NCBI GenBank assembly: GCA_022266195.1
Contig: WHVY01000001.1
Location: 14,570,001 to 14,634,000 of the forward strand
Source: Tetranychus cinnabarinus
Taxonomy: Eukaryota > Arthropoda > Arachnida > Trombidiformes > Tetranychidae
Direction: 5' to 3'
DNA length: 64,000 nucleotides
In this document: positions 1 through 9,212 of the stretch, piece by piece
Layout: each line of letters starts with the position of its first letter
How positions within the stretch are numbered: position 1 is the first letter of the stretch
Position numbers and translations under genes: made by a program
Notes under the pieces: generated by a model
What the model saw: only the letters and a program-made list of their open reading frames with translations
Database searches by the model: none
What the model was told of the DNA's origin: nothing

Positions 1-612
1 GATAGATGCGCAGTAGCCAATTGTTAGAGTAAAGCTTTATCTCGATCCTTCAAACAACTTCTTTAAGCTCAGCCTTTTCTACATAAACAGAGCATTTGCA
101 TCACCCTGGTTCAACCAGAAACTGGTTAATGCAATGGAAGCTGAGATAATGGTTCTCTCTTGAAATAGCTCATTCGCACTATTCATCAGGCAATTAAACT
201 TCATTTTCATTCTTGCCCAATGATCAAAGATTTACTCAACTCAAATTATCATAACAAACCAATTTAAAGTGTTAACCTTTTAAGACGTAAATTAATTATG
301 ATATTACGTAGGTAATTAAAATTAAATAAAATTTAATTATTATGGAAGCTTTTTTTATAAGAAACTGCTTACTGATCAAGTCTCATCATTCTTGCATTGT
401 TGGTAAACTCAGCTGATGTAGTCATGTAATCTTAGAGTGATAGCTTGATAGAAGTAGTGATTGCTTTTTGTGCTTACGGTTTGTTATAATGTAGAATTGT
501 TGATTCTCAGAATTAGTTATATTAAATTATCAAATCTAGATTCTTTGAAATTCACATTCATTAGGTTTATTCTCTGAATGATACTTTGAGCTTGTTCGAC
601 ATTGATGTAGAT
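1..612. other. Intergenic, no gene recognised
   Basis: AT-rich sequence with stops in all frames. I see no conserved reading frame, RNA gene or repeat here. It may be the downstream region of a gene outside the window. Confidence 0.5.
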
Positions 613-887
613 ACTAGAAACGAGGAAAAATATTTACAATAAATCTGAATTTGTGTTTACTCTGACTTCTATCTGTGAATTGGAATTGACATTATTCATT
701 AAATCCTATTGAAAAACAATACTCAAAACTAAATAGATACTTGAATCTCTGAAAACACATTCAGCATTACAGTAATGCTGAATGTTTTCAATAGGATTTA
801 ATGAATAATGTCAATTCCAATTCACAGATAGAAGTCAGAGTAAACACAAATTCAGATTTATTGTAAATATTTTTCCTCGTTTCTAGT
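613..887. repeat. Perfect 103-bp inverted repeat with 69-bp loop
   Basis: Bases 613-715 and 785-887 are exact reverse complements over 103 nt, with a 69-nt loop (716-784). The loop edge holds a second, competing hairpin (751-769 with 773-789). A transcript crossing this would fold into a long perfect duplex. It lies about 150 bp past the stop codon of the HEXIM-like gene on the minus strand, so it could be in that gene's 3' UTR. It could also be a foldback or MITE insertion. Confidence 0.95.
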
Positions 888-1032
888 AATCGATTGGGTT
901 ATTTACAAGGAAAAAGAAATGAAATATTCAAGATTCAACGTTCAGCCCGAGAATCTAAATTTTATGTTGAAATAAAAAAAACTAGATTTACTTGATCGGG
1001 ATCAGTTTATCACGATGTTCCATTTCTTTAAG

Positions 1033-1324
1033 CTAGGTTTCCAATTCATCACACCGCTGTTCTAACAAAAGATATTCTTTCACCAATTCTGCTTTGGACA
1101 TTGTACTTATCCTTTCCGTATGAATATTTTCATAAGTTTCAAAAAATTGTCTCTGGTTGAAATCTAACTCATAATGAGGGGAACTATAAAAATCATCTGA
1201 GAATGCATCATCCGTATTATTGCGTGAAGGAGTACTATCACTCATGCATCTTCGTCGATATCCTCCTGTTCCGTTTGGAGTATTAGTTCCCGTGATAGAA
1301 TGGCTTACATCAGCGCTGTCAACT
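1033..1324 (-). CDS. HEXIM-like P-TEFb inhibitor, C-terminal exon (partial)
   Basis: The 3'-terminal exon starts after a TTAG acceptor at about 1325 and its open frame ends at a TAG at 1033-1035. The C-terminal residues FFETYENIHTERI and MSKAELVKEYLLLEQRCDELE match the HEXIM1/2 cyclin-T-binding region (FxETYExxHTESLxxMSKQELxxEYLELE). HEXIM proteins bind 7SK RNA and cyclin T and hold P-TEFb inactive. The basic RNA-binding segment must lie in an upstream exon, which I could not find; the duplicated arm begins only 66 bp upstream. The frame stops where the family's coiled coil should go on: after the TAG it continues 14 codons to a TAA at 988-990. This may be a truncated paralogue, a broken copy, or a natural short form. 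Confidence 0.6.
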
Positions 1325-1425
1325 CTAACACATATTTAGATTTGAAAACTTTTTTCAAACTTGAACGCAGAATAATAACATTCTCTTATTTTTAAATTAT
1401 GATTTCTAGATCTTATTCCGGTTAA

Positions 1426-1725
1426 ATGGGTCGGACTGAAGTAATTACAACTCTTGTTGGATTCTTTGCTGTTTATGGTTTCTTTTCCTTGATGTTTAAT
1501 TCATCATCTATTCGCGAAGATGTCTTGGTGAGTTATATCTTAAGTTAAAAGCTACATATAATTCAAGTATCATTAAATCCAATTGACCAATAATAATATT
1601 TTTCTTTCTTTGAATATCAGAAATATGAACATGTTGATCCAAGGAAAGTTGACAAAAATGCGCAATTGATGAAAATTTTGAAAGATGCCAGTGAAACGGA
1701 CGAACCAATTTACCGGCGAAGATAA
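1426..1725 (+). CDS. UQCC3-like mitochondrial complex III assembly factor, copy A
   Basis: Two exons (1426-1527, 1621-1725) joined by a GTGAGT...TATCAG intron give 68 aa. An N-terminal hydrophobic helix (about residues 5-24) is followed by a charged tail with an LKYEHVDPRK stretch and a C-terminal EPIYRRR. This order (one TM, then LK..P..DPR, then a helix ending in A..T.E...R) matches UQCC3 (C11orf83), an inner-membrane factor that stabilises cytochrome b during bc1 assembly. The match is short and from memory, so the family assignment is moderate while the gene model is good. An identical coding copy lies in the other arm on the minus strand. Confidence 0.55.
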
Positions 1726-2483
1726 CAAAGGAACTGGACTTGAATCAAGTGTTTCTCTTATTGATCTTTGCTTGCACTGGAAACCAAATGAAGTCAATTT
1801 AAAGAAACTAGTAAATTAGTCAACCTCACTGAATTCATATATTTTCGTGTCAATATTTTAGTACTTGTTTCTGATATCAGTTGGGTTACGAAATTAATAT
1901 AGCGATATCAGCATAAACCATTTAAATACAAGATTTAACATTGTTCTCCATGGAATTGATTTCGCAAACAGATGTTGGAGCAACCTTATGCTTTGGATGG
2001 CTATCAATCGATTTGACTTAATACATGTTATGAGAGATTCAGAGATCACTATCATTCTCTTGTATATTTGGTTAACTCGAAGTAAACAATGTGTAAATTA
2101 CCTGGTTTTAATGTTATACTAAATCGTTTACTTGACAATACTTAAACTCGTCTCTCAAATTTATAATCTTTACATTGTATTAAACTCAATGAAATCATCT
2201 GATGAAATGACCGAAGAACAGAATAGTCCAAGGAACTGGAATTAACTAATAAATGCTATTTATAAATTCAGTAATAATTAATCATTCGTTTCGATAACGC
2301 CCAATGGTTTGGCATCTCCATAGTCTTAATGAAATGTCATCACGAAATAGGTACAAATCAATTAACCATTACTTATGACCAAATCGATCGGATTCGGTAA
2401 TTTATGAATATTTAGTATTATAATAGCTAAATGCTAGTTAAGGTCGAAAGAAATTTAGCTTAACCAATACTAACATAGTATCC

Positions 2484-2654
2484 ATGACATTCACTATTCG
2501 TCAAGACTTTTTATGTTCATTATTAAATCAACAAATGATTGAATTAGCTTGGAATGAAAAAGACTTGAAAGTTTATCGAGAGTTTTATCAAATTGATAAT
2601 GCATTAAAACGATTCTTACTTGAAGTAATTGGGTTTATCAGGAGAACCGAATAA
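2484..2654 (+). CDS. Small ORF, 56 codons, unknown
   Basis: This open frame has an ATG and ends in TAA inside the left arm. Its reverse-orientation copy (5959-6129) keeps the same start, stop and length despite about seven substitutions, most of them amino-acid changing (for example N/Y, A/T, F/C, K/Q, L/I). Conservation of the open frame hints at coding, but the excess of replacement changes does not show purifying selection. I do not recognise a family. Confidence 0.25.
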   Translation: MTFTIRQDFLCSLLNQQMIELAWNEKDLKVYREFYQIDNALKRFLLEVIGFIRRTE

Positions 2655-2903
2655 CGTTAGAATGATAAATCTAATTCTAAATCTGTGTAGATTAAAAAGT
2701 AAATCTCCCCTCTCTGATTCACCAACAATGAGGAAAATTTGAATTCTATTAAAGTTTAAACTAATCTCAACTATAATCTATGGCATTAAATCTGGTCGAA
2801 CTGGATTCTTTCTAGTGAAAAATAGCAAAGATATTGTCAACTTCAGTTGCTGTATAACTCCTATTTCAAGGTATACTTCTCCTTTACTTCCTAATTCAGT
2901 AGA

Positions 2904-3355
2904 GTACAGAGTAGGTAAAAAGTTTCTGGTGTATGGGAGGAGATAAAAATGCGCAACAAAAGGGCGCGCTATGAAAATCACCTAATATTATGTTCGTTGT
3001 GCAGCTAAAAGGCGTCGCCCGCACATCAGAAACTTTTTTATCCACTCTGTACTTTATAACTTGGTAAATTTCCTGTTGGTGCCACCTATTGGATTATCAA
3101 TTCCATAAGCATTTTTTCTTATTATTTAATTGTTTTAATCAAAAATAGCTTAAAATTTACACAAAAAGTTGAAACAGTGAGTCGACTTCACACATCAATT
3201 TGCTGAAGTATTAATCAGCCTATTCTCCTAATGACTAAATGTCTTTTTTCAATATTGCTCTTGACTGGTAAAGATGCAAAAATGGTCCATGTAGATTCCC
3301 GAATGTCTAATCCAATAGGTGGCGCCAACACGAAATTCTGCAAGTTATGGAGTAC
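2904..3355. mobile_element. Two adjoining GTAC-bounded MITE-like inverted repeats
   Basis: The GTAC at 2904 begins an arm of about 28 bp that is repeated inverted up to the GTAC at 3049-3052. From the same GTAC a second pair begins: roughly 3049-3097 is inverted at 3308-3355, again ending in GTAC, with about 85% match including the block ccacctattggatta. The shared GTAC suggests either a palindromic target duplication or a terminal motif, and two abutting non-autonomous DNA elements. No transposase is present. Confidence 0.6.
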
Positions 3356-3944
3356 TTTACTATATTACTGTTTGTATGTATCTTACATTCCAATCGTCAG
3401 TGAATGTCAAATTTAAACTAGGTTTGAAAGCCATCCTCATTTTAATCATTTGTAAATTAACCGTTAACATCATTTTTCACAATTGTTTTCTTTTGCTGTT
3501 AAGAAGAGTCTACAATAACTATGATCAGGGATGAAACCAATTTACAAAAAATAAATCTGTTATTTACTCATCCACTTTTATTCAAATCAACCTACTCCTA
3601 CACTAAATTCAACAAATTTTCTAGTGATACCAACATTTTATTCAAATGTGTCAATATCAAGAATCAAGTTAATTGTAATAATTCCTGGTCCAATCGCCAT
3701 GATATTATTGATTCATGTTGCAATCTCTTCTGCCTTTCTGATTCTATGGTCAACTCTATTGCTCTGATAATCAACAGTTGGAAATATACAACATTTTTAT
3801 TGAATCCCATTATATTAACTTATAGTTACAATATATCTTCATCTTTATTATTACCTCAATTGTTATCATCACTATTGTTTTTATGTTTTTACAAATATTG
3901 CCAGCATTAATACAAGGATCTGTGAGAAAAACAAGTAAACAAAA
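3356..3944. other. Upstream region of the Dlg-like gene
   Basis: The open frames here are low-complexity and AT-driven, with no family resemblance. The stretch probably holds the promoter and 5' UTR of the downstream gene. An in-frame TAA sits 9 nt before its ATG. Confidence 0.4.
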
Positions 3945-5534
3945 ATGTCCAGCCCAAAGCCATCTAAAGTTGCCTCACCTTCAACCTCTAAATTGCAATC
4001 ATACTCTAGTTCACATTCGTCATCATCACCTCCACCTTCCTCTACATCTAAAGTAAAAAAAGATGATGTATCTAAAGGACTCAGATCTGTAAAATTAACG
4101 AAAGGTTCATCTGGATTAGGTTTTAATATTGTCGGTGGAGAAGATGGTGAAGGTATCTTTATTTCCTTTTTATTAGCCGGTGGTCCTGCTGATTTGTCCG
4201 GTAAATTGTTCAAAGGTGACCAAATAATCTCAGTTAATGGAATTGATCTTGGTGGTTGTTCTCATGAAGAAGCAGCGGCTATTCTCAAAGCGTCAACAGG
4301 CGAAATAACCCTTCTAGTAGAATACCATCCGGATGATTATGCCCGATTTGAAAAGAAAATGGTAGAAATGAGAGAAGGTTTGATGATGAACTCTTCTGGA
4401 AGTTTAATCACTCGATCAAAGAGAAGCCTATTTGTCCGCTCTCTATTTAACTATGACCCAACACGTGATTCTGGTTTACCGAGTCGAGGCTTAGCTTTCT
4501 CATTTGGAGATATCCTAAATGTAATCAATGCTTCAGATGATGAATGGTGGCAAGCTAAAAGGATTAATCCCGGAGGTGGACAAGAAACTAATTTTGGCAT
4601 TATTCCATCTAAGGCAAGAGTAGAGAAGAAGGAAAAAGCCAGATTAAGATATGTTAAATTTTCAGACAATGGTGAATACAGTTCAAATGGCAAAAAATCT
4701 AGCTCTGGCCTATTGGTTGAAAAGAAAAGGAAAAATTTCTCATTCTCAAAAATATTAGCCTTCATTCGATCCAAGGATGGTGAAAAGGACCAAAATGACA
4801 GTAGAGAGTATTCTTTAACTAGGGATAAACACCATTTCTCATCATCTGAATCCAACATTGGTGCTGGAACTAGTGCCGAAGCTGATAAAAGTAGAGAAGA
4901 GCCTGTGCATTCAATATTTTCTTATGAACCTGTTGTTAAAAAGAAAATTGATTATGTTAGACCGATAATCATTTTGGGTCCATTTAAAGACAAATTCTAT
5001 GATGATCTAATTGCATTGCCTGAAAAATTTTGTGCCTGTGTACCTCATACAACAAGGTCGCCTCGAGATGATGAGGTTGATGGACGTGATTATTATTTTG
5101 TGTCAAGAGAAGCAATGGAAAAAGATATCGCTTCCAATCTGTTCATTGAATCCGGACAGTATAAAGATAATCTTTATGGTACTTCAGTTGCTGCTGTAAA
5201 GGCTGTTGCTGGAACTTTTAAAACTGGACGTCACTGTGTTCTTGATGTTAGTATCAGTGCTATTCAGCGTCTTCAAGATGCTGGTTTGGTACCAATTTGC
5301 ATTTTAATCAAGCCTAAATCGGTCGAAAGCCTGATGGAAATAAACAAACACCTTTCTTGGGAGCAAGCTAAAGCCATGTTTGATAAGAATGTAAAAATTG
5401 AGCAAGAATTTGCCGATCATTTTACCGCAATCATAACAGGATTTACTTTGGAAGAATTTTTAACTAAAATTTTGTTGATAATTGATGAATACCGAGGACC
5501 AGAAATTTGGGTGCCATCAGAAGAAGACATTTAG
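3945..5534 (+). CDS. Short Dlg-type MAGUK scaffold (PDZ-SH3-GUK)
   Basis: 529 aa in a single exon. A Ser/Pro-rich head (1-45) is followed by a PDZ domain (about 46-128) with the GLGF loop at 57-60 and the GGEDGEGIF signature of Dlg/PSD-95 PDZ3. Then come an SH3 domain (about 163-225), a basic HOOK region and a catalytically dead guanylate-kinase domain (about 338-525) ending in IWVPSEEDI. Dlg proteins organise septate junctions and synapses at the membrane. Full-length Dlg carries L27, PDZ1 and PDZ2 before this point; here an in-frame stop just upstream of the ATG argues that this is the start. It could be a truncated paralogue, a retrocopy, or the short isoform of a gene with further upstream exons. 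It is the only gene between the two inverted arms. Confidence 0.85.
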   Translation: MSSPKPSKVASPSTSKLQSYSSSHSSSSPPPSSTSKVKKDDVSKGLRSVKLTKGSSGLGFNIVGGEDGEGIFISFLLAGGPADLSGKLFKGDQIISVNGIDLGGCSHEEAAAILKASTGEITLLVEYHPDDYARFEKKMVEMREGLMMNSSGSLITRSKRSLFVRSLFNYDPTRDSGLPSRGLAFSFGDILNVINASDDEWWQAKRINPGGGQETNFGIIPSKARVEKKEKARLRYVKFSDNGEYSSNGKKSSSGLLVEKKRKNFSFSKILAFIRSKDGEKDQNDSREYSLTRDKHHFSSSESNIGAGTSAEADKSREEPVHSIFSYEPVVKKKIDYVRPIIILGPFKDKFYDDLIALPEKFCACVPHTTRSPRDDEVDGRDYYFVSREAMEKDIASNLFIESGQYKDNLYGTSVAAVKAVAGTFKTGRHCVLDVSISAIQRLQDAGLVPICILIKPKSVESLMEINKHLSWEQAKAMFDKNVKIEQEFADHFTAIITGFTLEEFLTKILLIIDEYRGPEIWVPSEEDI

Positions 5535-5958
5535 GAAATTTTAATTATAATTTTCACAGTTGTGAACAATTTATCATGATAAATTAATTAATTATTAATG
5601 AGTAATCAACGAATGTTTGATCATTTAAAACACTGATAATAATCCAAGTATCCTTATTTAATTATTCTGATAGCATTTTATTGATATGTTGGTTCTTTAA
5701 AACTACGGATTAGGCAGACTAGTTTGTGTAGTAAACTATTCTGTTGAAATAGGAGTTATACAGCAACTGAAGTTGACAATATCTTTGCTATTTTTCACTA
5801 GAAAGAATCCAGTTCGACCAGATTTAATGCCATAGATTATAGTTGAGATTAGTTTAAACTTTAATAGAATTCAAATTTTCCTCATTGTTGGTGAATCAGA
5901 GAGGGGAGATTTACTTTTTTATCTACACAGATTTAGAATTAGATTTATCATTCTAACG

Positions 5959-6129
5959 TTATTCGGTTCTCCTGATAAACCCAATTACTTCAATTAAGAA
6001 TCGTTGTAATGCATTATCAATTTGATAACACTCTCGATAAACTTTCAAGTCTTTTTCATTCCAAGTTAATTCAATCATTTGTTGATACAATAATGAACAT
6101 AAAAAGTCTTGACGAATAGTGAATGTCAT
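5959..6129 (-). CDS. Small ORF, 56 codons, unknown (arm B copy)
   Basis: Counterpart of the 2484-2654 frame, with start, stop and length preserved. It differs from the other copy by several amino-acid replacements while the nearby UQCC3-like exons are identical. Function unknown; it may be chance. Confidence 0.25.
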   Translation of the reverse strand: MTFTIRQDFLCSLLYQQMIELTWNEKDLKVYRECYQIDNALQRFLIEVIGFIRRTE

Positions 6130-6887
6130 GGATACTATGTTAGTATTGGTTAAGCTAAATTTCTTTCGACCTTAACTAGCATTTAGCTATTATAATACTA
6201 AATATTCATAAATTACCGAATCCAATCGATTTGGTCATAAGTAATGGTTAATTGATTTGTACCTATCTCGTGATGACATTTCATTAAGACTATGGAGATA
6301 CCAAACCATTGGGCGTTATCGAAACGAATGATTAATTATTACTGAATTTATAAATAGCATTTATTAGTTAATTCCAGTTCCTTGGACTATTCTGTTCTTC
6401 GGTCATTTCATCAGATGATTTCATTGAGTTTAATACAATGTAAAGATTATAAATTTGAGAGACGAGTTTAAGTATTGTCAAGTAAACGATTTAGTATAAC
6501 ATTAAAACCAGGTAATTTACACATTGTTTACTTCGAGTTAACCAAATATACAAGAGAATGATAGTGATCTCTGAATCTCTCATAACATGTATTAAGTCAA
6601 ATCGATTGATAGCCATCCAAAGCATAAGGTTGCTCCAACATCTGTTTGCGAAATCAATTCCATGGAGAACAATGTTAAATCTTGTATTTAAATGGTTTAT
6701 GCTGATATCGCTATATTAATTTCGTAACCCAACTGATATCAGAAACAAGTACTAAAATATTGACACGAAAATATATGAATTCAGTGAGGTTGACTAATTT
6801 ACTAGTTTCTTTAAATTGACTTCATTTGGTTTCCAGTGCAAGCAAAGATCAATAAGAGAAACACTTGATTCAAGTCCAGTTCCTTTG

Positions 6888-7187
6888 TTATCTTCGCCGG
6901 TAAATTGGTTCGTCCGTTTCACTGGCATCTTTCAAAATTTTCATCAATTGCGCATTTTTGTCAACTTTCCTTGGATCAACATGTTCATATTTCTGATATT
7001 CAAAGAAAGAAAAATATTATTATTGGTCAATTGGATTTAATGATACTTGAATTATATGTAGCTTTTAACTTAAGATATAACTCACCAAGACATCTTCGCG
7101 AATAGATGATGAATTAAACATCAAGGAAAAGAAACCATAAACAGCAAAGAATCCAACAAGAGTTGTAACTACTTCAGTCCGACCCAT
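6888..7187 (-). CDS. UQCC3-like mitochondrial complex III assembly factor, copy B
   Basis: Exons 7187-7086 and 6992-6888 encode the same 68-aa protein as the left-arm copy, with the same intron position and splice sites. Both copies appear intact, so the locus may express a double dose, or one copy may lack its promoter: homology ends only about 40 bp upstream of the ATG, so the two copies have different upstream DNA. Confidence 0.55.
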
Positions 7188-7231
7188 TTAACCGGAATAA
7201 GATCTAGAAATCATAATTTAAAATTAAAGAG

Positions 7232-8707
7232 TCACATTTCCGTCAAAAATGCAAATAGAAACCTCTCCTAGGTCTATCTTCAATACAATCAAGGGAAAAG
7301 TGGGAAACTGTAACAACTGAAACAACTCAAAATGTTACGTTATCACATGTGATGACAACTACAATTAACTTTGATCAATTCTAAATATAGTTTACAAATG
7401 TAAATATGTGTTCAGCGTTGACTGACAACTAAATGAGGATGAATTTAAATGAGATATTTTTTCATTTCTTATTAAGCTATTAACACGAAAATTATGTTAA
7501 AATAGCACAATAAGATGATTCAACAAAGTGAATTTTACTAACGCGAAGAATCAAAGTCTGTAAATTAATGTTTTTCAATGTCATCAAGCATAATCATATT
7601 AAAACTATTTGCTAAAATATCTTTCACAACATAAAGAACATGAAATATTGTTGAAAAAGTGAAACCATCATTGATTTGAAATGCGTCATTTCATCATGAT
7701 AATCATTGTCTTCAATAAAATCAACACAGGAGTTAGGAACATGGACGTTTCAGCATAAACCATCATGAATTTGATTTGGAATAGACTAATTGAAAATAAA
7801 ATACTCACGGTAAAACAATTGATGATTTGCACAGTTTAGAGAATAAATAACAACGTAGAAATTCAAGTCACATCTATTGACAAAAAGGTTTTTGCAATTA
7901 ACAGCTGATGTCTGAAGTCATCTGAAGATTACAAATAAAATAACAAGATAATAGTACTTCGATGGTATTATCGATGCCTATTCAAGTAAATGTAATTGAA
8001 TTTTTGATCAAACGTTGGTGAATTTGGATATTAAAAACAGTCTTAAATTAACGAATTGGTGAGTTGAAACAATAAAATGAAAACTATGGAAAATTTAAGC
8101 AGTTTTGCTAATTTTGATTATACTGGTTGAAAGTTGCTAAAATCAGAAAGAAATTAAAGGGATAATTGAAAAAATGAATTGAACTTGGATCGTTGATAGT
8201 TGGATAAATTATAAAAGTCACAATTTACTCGATTGAATCAAGTCAGTTTTTATTTCAATCTTCATAAAAAGACCATACATTACGCATGCCCACTACAGAG
8301 GACTTCTGTAGCCCGCACAAACATCAGAATTTAAACTTCTGATGAGATAGCAGTCTGAGTACAAGACCCAGTTTGGGTATTTTGGATTACATGGGAAGAT
8401 TACATTTTGTTTGAATTTTACATTAGGGTTATGACATTTCTAGGAGTTCTATTAGTTCTTGAGTTGCATTTTCATGGTGACATCATGTTATAAATTTCCA
8501 AGAAGGTTCATCCATCCATCGGCATATTTATAGCAAGATGATGAAATATTGTCTTATTTTATCTTTTGTTAGAGGTCTTTTTTCAGTAAGGTATTTCTTG
8601 TAATTTATTCTCAAATAGAATATTTTTTCTTATAATTTATTCTCAAATAGAATATTTTTCTTGTAATTTATTCATAAACAGAATATTTTTTTCTTATAAT
8701 AACTTAC
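7232..8707. other. Intergenic with small hairpins and an AT-rich tandem repeat
   Basis: No gene is recognised. At 8293-8342 there are two short hairpins in a row (CTACAGA...TCTGTAG and CATCAGAA...TTCTGATG). At about 8594-8700 a unit of roughly 33 bp containing aatttattctcaaatagaat is repeated about three times. Confidence 0.55.
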
Positions 8708-8850
8708 CGGAGATTAGAGAGCTTGCTATAATATGGTAGAGTTTGAGGTTGAGGAGGCAGCCATTATCCAAAAGAGAGACAGTAGTTGACGGTGTTCCGA
8801 ATGAATAGATCCAGATTATCGGTCCAATAGTGTGCAGGACACCTCAATTA
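8708..8850 (-). ncRNA. Possible non-coding or UTR exon
   Basis: A 143-nt block is bounded by a good acceptor (CTTTTTATTTCAG) and a good donor (G/GTAAGTT) on the minus strand. It has stops in all three frames, so it could only be a 5' UTR or long non-coding RNA exon. The evidence is splice-motif shape alone. Confidence 0.25.
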
Positions 8851-9212
8851 CTGAAATAAAAAGAAAAAGAAAAGATTAAAACCAATTCAAAGCAATTTAA
8901 TTATCAAAAAACACAGAGGTTCAAAAAACGTTGCATGTCCAATTTTCAGTTCAGACATTTATAAATATTAAACAGTAGATGGCAGTATGAATGAGTGAAT
9001 GTTCTTATAAAAAATACTAGATGGAGTTGAAAGTTGAATGAAAAACACGAAAGTGTTTGCGTCACTGAAATAATAAACATATGATTAGCAAAAAATTAAT
9101 GTATCGAAATTGTTTACATTGTAATTGATCTTTTTAGTTGAATAATTTATTTCTTTTATTTGTTAATCTAGTGTTAAATACCAACTTCTTCTCAGTTCAT
9201 GCTAACTTTACC

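Larger units (their letters stand above)
1391..2869. repeat. Left arm of 1.48-kb inverted duplication
   Basis: This segment recurs in reverse orientation at 5744-7224. The part holding the UQCC3-like exons is identical between arms. The inner part (about 2300-2700) shows several substitutions, a few per cent. The arms enclose 2.87 kb with the short Dlg gene. A real segmental duplication and an assembly artefact are both possible; the non-uniform divergence favours a real duplication. Confidence 0.9.
5744..7224. repeat. Right arm of 1.48-kb inverted duplication
   Basis: Reverse complement of 1391-2869. Homology starts sharply at 5744 and fades at about 7224-7231. It carries copy B of the UQCC3-like gene and of the small 56-codon ORF. 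Confidence 0.9.

Noticed and set aside
3521..3910. 129-codon open frame upstream of the Dlg-like gene
   Set aside because: Low-complexity Asn/Ser/Phe/Leu composition driven by AT-rich sequence, with no recognisable domain.
3881..4213. 110-codon minus-strand frame overlapping the Dlg start
   Set aside because: Antisense shadow of the Ser/Pro-rich head and PDZ domain.
9138..9212. N-terminal signal-peptide-like extension of COG2
   Set aside because: The extended frame has no ATG; the first ATG at 9213 has a good context and fits the family start, and COG2 is cytosolic.
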